Origin: Aradus depressus
Taxonomy: Eukaryota > Arthropoda > Insecta > Hemiptera > Aradidae
NCBI GenBank assembly: GCA_963662175.1
Contig: OY759219.1
Location: 26,454,908 to 26,518,907, forward strand
Direction: 5' to 3'
DNA length: 64,000 nt
Shown piece by piece: positions 10,331 through 22,010 of the stretch; position 1 is the stretch's first letter; every line of letters starts with the position of its first letter. The notes below the pieces were generated by a model. That model saw only the letters and a program-made list of their open reading frames with translations. It did not search any database and was not told the origin of the DNA. Both the position numbers and the translations under genes were made by a program.

Positions 10331-10469
10331 TAAGCAACAAAAAACAAAAAACAGGTTATGTTGATAACAATCATAAAATATAAAGGCAAAAAAGATTTAA
10401 ATAAATATAAATACATTAAATTATAAAAAGTAAGAAGTGTGAAGAAATATATATGCCTATATATTAAAT

Positions 10470-10795
10470 AAGAGGGCGCCGGTAGCTCAGTGGTATGCGT
10501 GCTTGACTTCTGAGCTCAAGATCGTGGGTTCTTAACCCGACCGAGGCTCTTAGTTTATTTTATCTGGGAGGTGAAATAAACTTAAGCACGCCGTCCTTCG
10601 GATGGGACGTTAAGCGATGGTCCCTGTACGATGTCAGGGACTCGTTAAAGACCCCTACCCTAGGTGAATAAAAATTTAGGACTCCCACAGTAGAGTCCGG
10701 ACTCATGTCCACCAGAGTGACGAAAGAGCTCTCTGGTAGTAGGTGATATGACCTCGTAGTTAAAGCCCGGGCATGAGTCATAAAACCTAAACTAA
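10470..10795 (+). mobile_element. SINE-A, near full-length with 14-bp TSD
   Basis: The duplication CCTATATATTAAAT flanks it at 10,456-10,469 and 10,796-10,809. The head starts gagggcgccggtagctcag, the B box is mutated (gggttcttaaccc), and the 3' end reads cataaaacctaaact. About 20 bases of the body (the first aaatttagggtag word) are deleted relative to other copies. Confidence 0.92.
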
Positions 10796-10989
10796 CCTAT
10801 ATATTAAATTAGCTTAATTAAAGTAATTTAATTAGGTTAATTTCAAAAATTTTATTTATCAGGTATGGTTATTTCAAACTCAACTTGTTACTTTTATAAT
10901 TTAATGTATTTATATTCATTTAAATCTTTGTTGCCTTTATATTTTATGATTATTACCAACAGAACCTGTTTTTTTGCTTAAGGATTGTT

Positions 10990-11040
10990 TCTTTTGTCGA
11001 CTGCCTGATGATGAGGGCAACCTCGAAAGCCGGCTAGCTA
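10990..11040 (+). other. TGATGA-hairpin-GAAA motif
   Basis: cctgatgatgagggcaacct is followed by cgaaagccggc: a GAGG/CCTC stem with a GCAA tetraloop between CTGATGA and GAAA. The geometry resembles a hammerhead ribozyme core, with extra residues between TGATGA and the stem. Cleavage is not shown. Confidence 0.4.
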
Positions 11041-11184
11041 ATACAAATATAAAATCTCTGAGAGGTCAGACTACATCTTATTTGACAACCTGTGAGCCAG
11101 AATTCTATTATTTTTCAGTCATATCGCCCAATGTGAAAGGGAGGACCAGAGAAGGATCAATTTAAAAAAAACATTAAGGCTTAG

Positions 11185-11788
11185 TCAAGGTCCACGCCGT
11201 AGATTTTCCGTGAAAAATAAAAAAAAAATTTCGTTTTCTTTTCGATGCTGCCGTAGCAGTATTTGCTCGGCACTAGACTTTTTAGGTTCTTTAAATTCCA
11301 TTTGATGCGAACTTTCCTCTGATTTGCGTTTTCTATAATTTCGCGCATATTTACGATTCATATGAGACGATTTAATTTTTTTGCAATTTTCAATTTAATA
11401 CCGATTTTTACATATATTTCGGCGAATATTTTTATTGTTTCACTTTGAGTCCTAGTAGTGCTCTTCAAGCTCTTTTTAATGACACCCGAATCAACGTCCT
11501 ATCTAAACACGTTATCACGCTACACTAATTTATAATTTTACACAACGCTAATTCGCAACAATTATCCGCCGGCGCCCATACTAGCCCGATAACGTCACAG
11601 GCGAAACAAATACTACACAACAAACACATACAGACATGCTCTATCCATTGTGACCTCAACCGTTGTTATCGCATTATTAGTCTCGTAGTTATTATCGATT
11701 GAAATCTGACGGTATTTAGTAACACAAGAAAGTTTGACCGGCTATCACTGTGCTTAACGAGCCAATAGACGTTTTCACGTCAAAATAC
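11185..11788 (-). mobile_element. Element E, 5' end with start of an ORF
   Basis: On the minus strand it begins ttttgacgtgaaaacgtct, the same terminus as the plus-strand copy at 43,157. It runs through a conserved non-coding leader, and a frame begins at the ATG at 11,361: MNRKYARNYRKRKSEESSHQ, continuing through KEPKKSSAEQILLRQHRKE to a stop near 11,180. The leader plus a basic N-terminus looks like the promoter and first exon of a longer mobile element whose 3' part is missing. The family is not recognised. Confidence 0.55.
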
Positions 11789-11789
11789 T

Positions 11790-11940
11790 AATAACTGCCG
11801 ATGTAATGAATGTATCGACCCAAAATTTGATATAAAGTTTAAAAAATCGATGTGTCAACTAATCATTTTTAACCAAAAGGGTCGTTTGATTTCAGAGGGA
11901 GAGCGAAAACTTAAATTATTAGTATTTCTCTATGCTGTAA
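11790..11940 (-). repeat. Repeat X copy
   Basis: aataactgccgatgtaatga, aatgtatcgacccaaaattt and gagggagagcgaaaactta in order. Confidence 0.7.
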
Positions 11941-12388
11941 ACATTTTTTACCTTTTGACCCACTGAATTCAAAATGGAGAAAGTTGAAAAATGTCAAAGC
12001 TTTTTAAGACCGCCACCTGTTTTCGATTTGTTAACCATTTTCCAGATCCGAAGAACCAGTTATGTTAATATATTTGTCTATTTGTCAGAGCAGTCTAACG
12101 AAACAAGAAACAGCGAATTGTATAGTGGGGTCTATATAGGAAACGGGGTGTTCAGAAGCAGGGTGTTCAGACACTGGGCTTGTTTACCAAGTCCAGCCGT
12201 CTGACCTCGGAGCACCTTAATGTTCGAGTTACGAAGGTCAAAAGTAAGAGGAAACCCTGAATTTAGTTAGCAGTAAATCCCCCTCTATTCGCCCTCTGGG
12301 GAAAAAAATGTTAACGCTCTGATGTACAAAGTACACACATTGTAAATATTGAAATAGTACATAAAATTAATTATTATTTTTTAAAGAA
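11941..12388. other. Unassigned sequence
   Basis: An open frame at 11,974-12,204 has no recognisable domain. Nothing else was identified. Confidence 0.35.
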
Positions 12389-12389
12389 G

Positions 12390-12693
12390 AGTTAGTTATT
12401 ATGACTCATGCCCGGGCTTTATCTACGAGGCCATATCGCCTACTACCAGAGCGCTCTTTCGTCACTCTGGTGGACATGACCCCGACTCTACTGTGGGAGT
12501 CATAAATTTTGCCTACCCTAAATTTTTTATTCACCTAGGGTAAGGGGTCTTTAACGAGGTTCCTGACATCGTACAGGCTCGGGACCATCGCTTAACGTCC
12601 CATCCGAAGGACGGCGTGGTGAAGTTCATTTTACCTCCCAGATAAAATAAAGTAAGGTAAGCACGCATACCACTGACCTACCGGCGCCCTCTA
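12390..12693 (-). mobile_element. SINE-A copy, head rearranged
   Basis: Tail side reads gttagttattatgactcatg, belonging to the AACTAACT-tailed subfamily. The body is typical, but part of the tRNA-like head (the B-box region) is deleted: aagtaaggtaagcacgcata joins the body directly to the A-box side. Confidence 0.88.
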
Positions 12694-12845
12694 GTATATA
12701 TAGCCTACTATATATCTAACAATAAGTAATTTTTAAATCGTAACCAATAGCAGCGAAGTTTAAAATATGGTTTCTGTATTGATAGTTTTTGAAAAATTAT
12801 GAAAAATAAGTTTCTCAAAATAATTTTATTTTGTCTCTTTGCACA

Positions 12846-12987
12846 GCGTACTCTTGAGATTAGACATTATTTTACCCAGTAATGCCAGTATGAAATAATT
12901 TTGAGAAGGGGAAGGGGGAGATAGACTGATCTATATGTGCGGTTGGTATAAGAATGTCCGTTAAAGACCACATCACTTATATTTTAT
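12846..12987 (+). mobile_element. TIR family W, partial copy
   Basis: gtaatgccagtatgaaataa, gaaggggaagggggagatag, cggttggtataagaatgtcc and gaccacatcac match the 5.2, 6.1 and 33.5 kb copies. Confidence 0.65.
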
Positions 12988-13094
12988 TCTTTTATTTTTA
13001 TTATTTTTCAAAAAACTATCTATAATAAACCCATATTTTAAAGTTTGCTGCTGTGAATGTCGATTTAAAAATTACTTATTGTTAGATATATTCC

Positions 13095-13870
13095 TTATAG
13101 ACATTCAGTTTACATTCTTCGGGGCGCTATAACTTTTGTCGTATGGATCCTACCTCAAATTTAAGGACTTATTTTTGATTGGAAATTTTATAAGGAACAA
13201 TTTTGGTAGGAATCAGTTTTGCGATAGGAATAACTGTTTTCGGGTAAATTAAGGAAACATCTGAAAATATGTCTTTCAGAACTACATTTCAAGATGGTTT
13301 TCGGCATGTAGCTCGATAACCAAACGACCTGTAAAAAATCATATTTCATACAAATTATGTATTACTTTTGATTAGGTCATAAACATAAGCTGTATCTTGT
13401 AAAATGAAGTTAGATAGTCTCAATTTTCTTTCAATTTCGGCCAAAATCTAATCAGATCTATGTTAGAACATGTGGCCTCTTCATCCAAATTTCATAAGTA
13501 CAAAGCTACAATCGTTTTTGCGGTAGAGAGCTCACAACTCTTCAATCACATACACACACACGCACAAGTCGGCCATAATCGCGAAAATGCAAATTCATGG
13601 GGCCTTGAAATCTGAAAATCAGTTCAAACCTCGATCTCGAATTTTCGCACGATTACAATACTCCCTTATCCGTCGAGGGTTACTCCTGATGTCATGAAAC
13701 TATCGACACATAATTTAGTATGAGGATTTAGGAGCCGCTATATAAGTCAAATATTGATTATTAGTGTTTTCGATGGGGAACGAAAAGTTGATTGATCAAT
13801 TTGTTCTGGGGATGTACATCGCCGGTGATTCACCGACGACATTTTTAAAGATCTCTAACTACTGAAAACC
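13095..13870 (-). repeat. Repeat X, long form, inverted
   Basis: This is the reverse complement of the 5390-5995 module (tacattcttcggggcgctat ... gcaaattcatgg), followed by the standard X end with tgttctggggatgtacatcg and the ggtgattcaccgacgac palindrome. It shows that the 'long' module and the standard X module belong to one larger element. Confidence 0.7.
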
Positions 13871-14249
13871 AGGAAGTTAATTAATCCTTCGTTAATTGGC
13901 TTAGTCACGAAATCCAAAGATACACTTGCGATTTCGTCATAACCGTAACAAATTTCACAATAGATCTTTATGATGAGAAAATAAAATGCTATAAAAACAC
14001 TGCGTCAGAAACATAAAGTAAAATTGATTGCCTCTTGAAAGATAGGAGGATAGGAAGGAAAATTCTAAATGTTTGTTTTTATTATCACGAGATTCGGACT
14101 TTCGTGATAAGAATGATAAGGAGGACTTTGTGTGAGCTTCTTATCAATTTATACACGCCTTTGTGGATTCTAACATTTCATATGCGCCATCCACATTTGA
14201 ACTATTTCAATTTGAACTAACAATTTTAGTTCCTTATTACACCTTTAGT
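13871..14249. other. Unassigned sequence
   Basis: An open frame at 14,035-14,220 is unrecognised. No repeat was identified. Confidence 0.35.
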
Positions 14250-14470
14250 TAGGTTAGTTATTATGACTCATGCCCGGGCCTTACCTAAAAGGTCATATCG
14301 CCTATTAACACCGTCCTTAACAAGTATTTGACATCGTACAGACCATCGATTAAGATACTATCCGAAGGACGGCGTGCTTGAGTTTTTTTTTACCTCGCAG
14401 ATAAAATAAATTAAGGTTTTAAACTCGCGATCTTGAGCTCAGTAAGTATTACACTTAAACTCTAACCACT
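14250..14470 (-). mobile_element. SINE-A, internally deleted
   Basis: Tail side gttaggttagttattatgac, then an abrupt jump from catatcgcctatta to accgtccttaacaag, losing about 100 bases of body. The head is degenerate (ttttaaactcgcgatcttga). Confidence 0.8.
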
Positions 14471-14483
14471 CATCAACAGAAGA

Positions 14484-14600
14484 TGGCCACTCAAGTACAC
14501 TTGCAGCATTCTTCTCTACACATCTCTACTCAGACCACTATTCACATATGCAGCACCCATCTGGCTAGTTCATCGTGCACTGGAAACAGAAATAAAGATT
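14484..14600 (+). pseudogene. Jockey-clade RT fragment
   Basis: The frame reads RWPLKYTCSILLYTSLLRPL then FTYAAPIWLVHRALETEIK. L-L-R-P-x-x-T-Y-A-x-P-I-W is the conserved C-terminal (thumb) motif of Jockey-clade reverse transcriptases. It is about 39 codons long and broken at both ends. Confidence 0.7.
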
Positions 14601-14724
14601 TTTTTTATTTTTATTGGAATAAGGAAGTATTGTAGTCTTGAGAAAATGTATTGCATTGTGATCGAGTTTTCAATGAAATTTCATATCTCCAGGTCCAAGT
14701 CAAGATAAACCTCCCAACAAAAAA

Positions 14725-15092
14725 AATGCTGAAAATTCCCCAGGAGCTCTGGCGATTCTCTCAGAGCAGCGAACGGCCATAAGGACTATTTTATAGTTGT
14801 GTCTTCAGAACATCATCCAGTCCCTTGTTGCTCTCTTCACACAATTTTTCCAAATGACAAGACTCTTCTCAAAACATGTCAACTAATTTACTCGCCATTG
14901 GTTCCTTGTCATTTCTTCTATGGAATGGTAACATATAAATGAACTGGACATATTTTTACATAACAAACGGATAGATGTAGCATTGATCTCTAAGACACAG
15001 CAGCTATATCTCTACACACTATAAAAATAGCCCTTGTGGCTGTTCGCTGCTCTCCAAGGTTCGCCAAAGCTCCTGGGGAAAATATCAGCATT
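14725..15092. mobile_element. Foldback element, 70-bp arms
   Basis: The left arm (14,725-14,802, aatgctgaaaattccccagg) and right arm (15,016-15,092) are imperfect reverse complements, both containing cccaggagct and agcagcgaac. Internal sequence is non-coding. It looks like a MITE; no duplication is obvious because the left flank is an A-run. Confidence 0.75.
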
Positions 15093-15178
15093 CGTTTCGG
15101 AAATGGTATCCTATTAGGTAGCCTAGGATACCATTTCAAATTTCCTATGGTAGCCTAGGATACCATTTCCGAAACGAA
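15092..15178. repeat. Nested palindrome of a 'ggtatcc' word
   Basis: cgtttcggaaatggtatcct at the left returns as its reverse complement at the right end. Inside, aggataccattt and taggtagcctagg repeat in both orientations. The block can form more than one alternative hairpin. Confidence 0.85.
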
Positions 15179-15194
15179 TTCCTAACTCACCGAT

Positions 15195-15345
15195 TTACTG
15201 ACCAAATTACCAGTAGTTTTCATTCATCTTTTCGAGTAACAGTTGTAGGGAATACTAAAATACATAATTTATATGAAATATGATTTTTTACAGGTCGTCC
15301 GGTTTTCGAGATACATGCCGAAAACCATCTTGAACGAACTTCGAC
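15195..15345 (+). repeat. Repeat X, long-form fragment
   Basis: tgattttttacaggtcgtcc and gagatacatgccgaaaacca match the 5.7-kb module. Confidence 0.65.
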
Positions 15346-15727
15346 AGTGTTTACATGCTGCATATATATTATTACGTCATTAGAAAACTAGGCCAACTAA
15401 GAGAACTCATTGATGTCGAGAAGCATATCACTGAGATAAAAATGAAATAAGACAGAAGATAACACGGAGCCTTGGACAGTTCCTGCTTTTGTTAAGTGAG
15501 ATTTTGGATGGTAACTAAAAATATAATAATTCTGTTCGAGAATTAGATTTCAATTCTGCATTTTTAATGTAGTTTTACATGCATAAGTATCGGTCCCTTA
15601 TGGAATAAAAGAGTAGAATAAAATTTTAAGTCCATCAAAGCCAACATCAAAGACGTCCATTGGCCTCTGAAGGGACGTGAAATATCCAGGAGATATTGTC
15701 TCAAGATCAAAGATACCTGTTAAAAAA
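15346..15727. other. Unassigned sequence
   Basis: No gene or repeat recognised. Confidence 0.35.
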
Positions 15728-16030
15728 TTCTTCCCCAACGCGAATTAACAATTAGTTTTTCGCAATTCGTCTGAAATCAATCTACAGGAATTTTTGAAAA
15801 TCAATGGGTGTTTTACGCAGTGATACCTGAATATTCGTAATTAATTTCGTGTCGATACATTCATTACAGTTATTGGGATTTTTGTGTTAAGCACCCCCTT
15901 AACCCCTCTCATTTCCTTTGGTCGATTTGGCTGAAAATTGGGGACGGTCTTTATGCGGTTCTGGATACAGATATACAAATTCGTATCTTTATATTCATTC
16001 CACTTGACATAAGTCCATTCACTTAGTTTT
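15728..16030 (+). repeat. Repeat X copy
   Basis: cccaacgcgaattaac, aatcaatgggtgtttta, gtgtcgatacattcattaca and ggtcgatttggctgaaa in the standard order. Confidence 0.7.
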
Positions 16031-16089
16031 CACCCTTCGACGAAAATAAACTTGCTCCGCCCCTTCTCTGATCTCCTTCCCTTCTGCTG

Positions 16090-16170
16090 ATACGACTGAT
16101 ACCGAGCAAAATTGAGGTATAATAGTATATATACTATTATACCTAAATTATGCTCGGTATCAGTCATCGG
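16090..16170. repeat. AT-rich palindrome
   Basis: gactgataccgagcaaaatt and its near reverse complement flank the exact palindrome aggtataatagtatatatac (continuing tattatacct). Arms are about 36 bp with no loop. Part of the same segment (ggtataatagtatatc plus cattcatcataagggatcc) recurs near 16,290-16,375 and 16,910-16,985. Confidence 0.85.
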
Positions 16171-16364
16171 TATCATTTTGCTTGGTTTAGATATATCTAA
16201 ACAGATAGTTTCATTCATTATAAGGGATCCTATACAAAGGTTTAGTTTCTTACAGATACATGATATAATCTGAATAATATATATAATATAGGTATAATAG
16301 TATATCTAAATAGATAGATTCATTCATCATAAGGGATCCTAACAAAGGAGTGGTTCCTTACAGA

Positions 16365-16887
16365 TCATATATATAAAGCTGAAAATGTCTGTGCGTTGTA
16401 CCGCTATAACTCACGAACGGCTTGATGGATTTGATTATTTTTTTTTTAAATTTGTTCGTCATCGTCTGTGGAAGGTTATAGGCGTATTAGTACCTCAATA
16501 TCTGGTCCATCCCAGCATCCATCCACGCAATCTTTGTAACTCAAAAACCACTGCAATGATTAATGAGGAATCTTTTTGAATAGATAAGTTTTATCTACCG
16601 GAAGGTTAAGGTCTATTTTTTAATCAACCCCTGGTCCATCCCAGTATCCACTCACGCAATCTTTGTAACTCGAAAACCATTGAAACGATTAATGAGAAAT
16701 CTTTTTGAATAAATTAGTTTTAGCTCCAAAGCTAGCGTTACTACAGTTGAAGGACTATAAGCCTTATTGCGTATGAATAATTGAAAATTATAACATCATG
16801 AATATACTGTCGAGGAACTGAATAGCCTTATAGGAGATATTGGGAGAAAAGTCAAAGTTCTCCGGGCAACGCCGGGTATTACCGCTA
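16365..16887 (+). mobile_element. Non-autonomous Helitron
   Basis: It begins TCatatatataaagctgaaa and contains the widespread Helitron word aactcacgaacggcttgatg. It ends with a short hairpin (ccgggcaacgccggg) followed by tattaccgCTAG and then T. TC at the 5' end, a hairpin about 10 bases before CTAG, and insertion next to T are diagnostic of Helitrons, which transpose as single-stranded circles via a Rep/helicase. Two diverged direct copies of catcccagcatccatccacg lie inside. No Rep/helicase coding is present at 523 bp. Confidence 0.85.
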
Positions 16888-16984
16888 GTACCGCTGAATA
16901 AAATATCTAATATAGGTATAATAGTAAATAGATAGTTTCATTCATCATAAGGGATTCTATACAAAGGATTAGTTTCTTACATGT

Positions 16985-17205
16985 CGTCTTGATGGGGTTT
17001 TGAATACAACAAAACAACGCACTTACATGTTTTCCGACACACTAATTACAAAAACGAAAAAAAAAAAAATTAATGTATCGACACATTTTATGTGTATCCA
17101 GAACCGCTTAAGGACACCTATTGATTTTCAGCTAAATCGGCCGAAGATAAGAGGTGATCAGAGGAGGCGCTCATCTCAAAATATCCAATAACGTCACCGT
17201 CACCC
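16985..17205 (-). repeat. Repeat X copy
   Basis: taatgtatcgacacatttta, ccagaaccgcttaaggacac and ttttcagctaaatcggccga. Confidence 0.65.
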
Positions 17206-17429
17206 AATACATGAAATGCAAGATATTTTATCATTTTTTCTACAATACTTTAATATTGTTTTTAAGACAAAAGTATTTTTTTCTAAATAAAATTTCAAAA
17301 TGAGATATTTTTTGCATTCTTCTGTGATATCATTGAGCGGGGCTCAACTCTCTTTTTTCAAATCAGATCTAAATCTTCCGATTCGAACGTCGAGTACCGA
17401 TTTGAGGACCGAAATAAGAAGGGTTTCTA

Positions 17430-17775
17430 TAAAATTTAAGGTTTTTAAAAATGTGATCAATATGACATATATGACATTTTGTGTCAATACATTTATTCTA
17501 TCGGCAGTTAATAGAGTTATTTAGTTGAGCCTCTCCCCTAATTCCCCCTTCCCTTTGACCGATTTGGCTGAAAATCAATAGGTGTGATCCTTATGGTGTT
17601 TAGGTCACACATATAAAATTTCGTGTCTATAAATTCATTCTTTAGGGAGTTATCGTATTCACAGACAGACATAGGTTTTTTTTTCATATTTGAAATCATC
17701 AGAAAACTTGAAATTCCTTTGAAAACTCCGCATCGAATTTTTGACTGATTACATAACTTCCCCTATACTTCTAAA
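17430..17775 (+). repeat. Repeat X copy, 3' end
   Basis: Two X modules in order: gtgtcaatacatttattcta and ggctgaaaatcaataggtgt, then gtgtctataaattcattctt and cacagacagacatagg, ending tgattacataacttcccctat. Confidence 0.7.
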
Positions 17776-18315
17776 AAAAAAAAAATGAAAAAATGTTCTC
17801 AATTGAGGAAACCAAGGTTGATATTATAAAACCTGGTTTCATAATGCTATTCTGTAACTGAAAGGAAACGAACCCTTTAGCAAGAAAAAAAAAAAAAAAG
17901 GAAAAAAGAATTTCCAAGTTTATCATTTATTGGGGGGACTTACATAAGATAGATTCTGATAGGGTTGGACTTGGAGGGTGGCTCCAGGATTATATAAACT
18001 GATAAAGGATTGTATAAGTGTGGTTTGAGCAGGTGAAAAGAGTTCAACATCCGGATGTATGCAATTTGTACAATCTGAGTAGGCGTTGCAACGTGAGAAA
18101 CCAGATCTGTGCAGCTCAACTCAATAAATTTCCTTGAAATTAAAATTTATGCATGACATTTTATATATGGAGTCAATTATAAGTAAATGCCGGATTCCCG
18201 TGCAATTGCATTATTTTTCGCTTGCTTGAAATCATTAAATAACAATTTATTTTTACGAAATTTTTATATATATACATAAAGGGAAGTTTCGTGAAATATT
18301 ATATATATATATTTG
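17776..18315. other. Unassigned AT-rich sequence
   Basis: Poly-A and a TA microsatellite near 18,260-18,312. No gene recognised. Confidence 0.35.
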
Positions 18316-18652
18316 GTTTTATGACTCATGCCCGGGTTTTAACTACGAAGTCATATCGCCTACTACCAGAGCGCTCTTTCGTCACTCTGGTGGACATGGG
18401 CCCGACACTACTGTGGGATTCCTAAATTTTGCCTATCCTAAATTTTTATTTACCTAGGGCAGGGGTCTTTAACGAGTAGCTGACATCGTACAGGCTCGGG
18501 GCAATCGCTTAACGTCCCATCCGAAGGACTGCGTGCTTAAGTTTATTTTACCTTCCCAGATAAAATAAACTAAGAGCCTCGGTCGGGTTTCAAATCCACG
18601 ATCTTGAGCTCAGAAGGCAAGCACTCATACCACTGATCTACAGGCGCCCTCG
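18316..18652 (-). mobile_element. SINE-A, near full-length
   Basis: ggttttatgactcatgcccg opens the tail side. The body is intact, and the B box is mutated (ggtttcaaatcc). The head ends aggcgccctcg. Confidence 0.9.
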
Positions 18653-19020
18653 CACTGACTAAGGTCTACTTTTCTGGGAAATTCTCACTATGATTTTCAA
18701 ATGGCACAGTTTTTCAGGTAAGAATTTTGAAATGTATTTAGTGGTAAATTTTAACGGTACTTTTCATATCTCTAGTATTTTTTTAATCGAAAATGTATAT
18801 ATTTTTTTTTTTTTATCAAAAAATGTATATTGACCAATAAAATTGTCAGCCCCACATTCCCCGACGCGATGGGTGTCGTGGCCTCCACCAGAGGACGCCC
18901 CCCCCCCCCCCCCCCCAAAAAAAAAGTAAATATGATCTGAAAGAAATTTTATCAAGCCGTTTTTTTGTTTAAGCAAAAAGACTGCTAAAAAAATTGGATT
19001 TTAGGAATTCTTGAAAAAGA
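18653..19020. other. Unassigned, with poly-C/poly-A
   Basis: A run of about 17 C followed by an A run near 18,899-18,925. The minus-strand frame crossing it (18,764-18,976) is low complexity. Confidence 0.4.
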
Positions 19021-20520
19021 TTTATCCGATCTAATTTGTTCTGGTGGCAATGTAGCATCCTTTAGAGCCAGCTTGAGAAATAGGCTATATGGCGTATGAA
19101 CATTTTGAACGGGAGGGGGGTTTATGAGGAGGGCTTAGCATAAAAATTGTTCTAGCTCATTAACGAATGGTCGGATTGTCATGAAATTTTACACATAGCA
19201 TTCTTAATAGCCAATTAAAAAATAGTGTGTGTGAGGTCCCAAAATTCTTGAGGGGAGGGGGGGTTTTGGGGGCCCTATGTATAAATATAGTGCTAGCTCA
19301 TTAACGAATGGTCGGATTGTCATGAAATTGTACACATAGCATTCTTAATAGCCAATTAAAAAATAGTGTGTGTGAGGTCCCAAAATTCTTGAGGGGAGGG
19401 GGGGTTTTGGGGGCCCTATGTATAAATATAGTGCTAGCTCATTAACGAATGGTCGGATTGTCATGAAATTGTACACATAGCATTCTTAATAGCCAATTAA
19501 AAAATAGTGTGTGTGAGGTCCCAAAATTCTTGAGGGGAGGGGGGGTTTTGGGGGCCCTATGTATAAATATAGTGCTAGCTCATTAACGAATGGTCGGATT
19601 GTCATGAAATTGTACACATAGCATTCTTAATAGCCAATTAAAAAATAGTTTGTGTGAGGTCCCAAAATTCTTGAGGGGAGGGGGGGTTTTGGGGGCCCTA
19701 TGTATAAATATAGTGCTAGCTCATTAACGAATGGTCGGATTGTCATGAAATTGTACACATAGCATTCTTAATAGCCAATTAAAAAATAGTTTGTGTGAGG
19801 TCCCAAAATTCTTGAGGGGAGGGGGGGTTTTGGGGGCCCTATGTATAAATATAGTGCTAGCTCATTAACGAATGGTCGGATTGTCATGAAATTTTACACA
19901 TAGCATTCTTAATAGCCAATTAAAAAATAGTGTGTGTGAGGTCCCAAAATTCTTGAGGGGAGGAGGGGTTTTGGGGGCCCTATGTATAAATATAGTGCTA
20001 GCTCATAAACGGATGGTCGGGTCGTGATGAAATTTCAGATGTAGTATTCTTAAAAGCCAATTGAGATATAGACTATCTGGTGACACAAAATTCTCAAGAG
20101 GAAGGGGGGTTGTGAGGGGGCTAAGCATAAAAATAAGTCTATCTCATCAACGGATGATCCGATTTTAATGAAATTCATCATGTACTTTTCTTAAAAGCCA
20201 AATTGAAAAATAGGGTTTATGGTGTCTCCAAATACTTAGCAGGAGCTATGGGAGGGGCCTAAGCATAAAAATTGTGTTAACACATTAACGGATAATCGGA
20301 TTGTAATGAAATTTATCATGTAGTATTCTTAAAAGCCAAATTGAAAAAAAAGGGTGTGTGGCATCTCAAAATTCCTAATGGGAGGGGGGAATGTGAGTGG
20401 AGGTTGAGCATAAAAATTGTTCAACCTCATTAACGGATTATTGGATTGTCATGAATTTTACATGTAGTAGTTTTAAAAGCAACATTAAAGAAAAAAGGCT
20501 ATGTGACCTTTGTGCATTAA
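19020..20520 (+). repeat. 141-bp G-rich satellite, about 10 copies
   Basis: Units start tagctcattaacgaatgg at 19,153, 19,294, 19,435, 19,576, 19,717 and 19,858 with a constant 141-bp period and near identity. Units to the left (before 19,153) and right (19,999, 20,140, 20,278, 20,422) are progressively diverged and vary slightly in length. Each unit carries ggggagggggggttttgggg, four G runs able to form a G-quadruplex on this strand. Confidence 0.95.
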
Positions 20521-21060
20521 AAATATATGTACAGATTAAATTCAATTAAATGAATAAATAATTTAGTCATGATACAGGGCCCAGTAATTTCGTCTGATTA
20601 AGGGTGCAAAGAGGCGAAACGCACACATCCTATAACCTTCTTGTTTTGTTTTTGAAATCCCATTCAATTATTGATGATCTCATAATTTTCCCTATACTAA
20701 ATAGCAGGGGTGGCAAAACATGTTTATGACAAAAGAAATTCAGGCATAGGATCATGTTCAAAGTCAAGTGCAAACCATCTCCGGTTTCTTAGTACCTAAA
20801 AATAATATATTATAATAATATTGGTTAATATATTCGCATACAGTTGTTGTAAGAGGCACAATCAGCAGCTACGAGGAAATATGTATATGTACACATAAAA
20901 AAATATGAGTCAGTGGTTCAGTGTTTTAAAACAATGGCGTTCAAAGCATATAATTACAAAACAATGCAAGGACAAGAGGATGTGTTTTTTAAATAAGATC
21001 AACTAATATTTTCATTATCATATCTGAAACTGTTTTTTTTTCTTAAATTTTTAAAAGTTG
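20521..21060. other. Unassigned sequence
   Basis: gtctgattaagggtgcaaag followed by aggcgaaacg (20,588-20,622) vaguely resembles the TGATGA/GAAAC motif of repeat Z. Nothing else was identified. Confidence 0.35.
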
Positions 21061-21510
21061 CCGGTAAATCACCGACAATATACTACCCAAGAAGGAATTA
21101 ATCAATTAATTAACGCTCGCTCTCCTCCGAAACGAGTCGATCGGTTTCGCTAATAATCAATAGTTGATTTACATAGTGGCTTCTACATTCTTTACTAAAT
21201 TTTGTTTCGATGAATTCATTATATCGGCAGTTAATAAAGTGTGGTTTTGACTGTAAATTTGAAATTTCATATGGATAAATTCCAAACATCCACAGTTATT
21301 GTGGTTTTCGAGTTTAGTCCTCTCATCTCCCTATTCCCTTCAGCCGATTCCGTTGAAAGTTAATAGGTGTTGTCCTTATAGGTTTTTTAATTTATACATG
21401 AAATTCTGTTTCGATACATTTATTACGACAGTTATTATAGTTTTCTGTTAAGTCTCCCCTCTAATCCCCCCCCCCCCCCCCTCCCCCTCTTGCCTTTTGC
21501 CGATATGACT
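21060..21510 (+). repeat. Repeat X copy
   Basis: ggtaaatcaccgacaatata and aaggaattaatcaattaatt open the copy. Three gatacattt/gatgaattc modules follow, ending in a long C run near 21,470. Confidence 0.7.
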
Positions 21511-22010
21511 GAAAATCAATAGGTGTCGTACTTAGGGAAGTCTGGATACACATATAAAATTTCGTGTTAATACATTCATTCTTTTGATATTTATCTTCTA
21601 CAAAAACTTTTTTTCTCCATTTTTGGAATCCGAAAGCCCTCTGTGGATGAAACCTATTGATTTTTAGCCACATCGGCCGAAGGGGAGGACCTGATCAGAG
21701 GGTGACTCTACTCAAAAATCCCAGTAACTGATGTGTCGACATGACATTTTATATTTATGGTCAAAACCCCTAAAAAATAACACGTATTAATTTTCAGAAG
21801 AGGGGGGGAGACAAGAGAGGCTCGACTTAAATACTCTAATAACTGCCGATATAATGAATGTATCGACACAAAATTTAGTATAAGGAAGTCAAATATTGTA
21901 TTTTAACCTAAACGATCGATTGGCTTTGATCGGAGGGAGGACAAAAACTTGACTAATCCGTGCTGGGGAAGTACATAGCCGGTGATTCACCAAATTACTT
22001 CTGCAACACT
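21511..22010 (-). repeat. Repeat X copy, inverted
   Basis: tctggatacacatataaaat, atcggccgaaggggagg, ataactgccgatataatgaa, and tgctggggaagtacatagcc with ggtgattcacc at the end. With the preceding plus copy it forms a head-to-head X pair. Confidence 0.7.

Noticed and set aside
20588..20622. Hammerhead-like motif (gtctgattaaggg...gcgaaacg)
   Set aside because: CTGATTA lacks the required G-A at the end of the core and the stem is poor.
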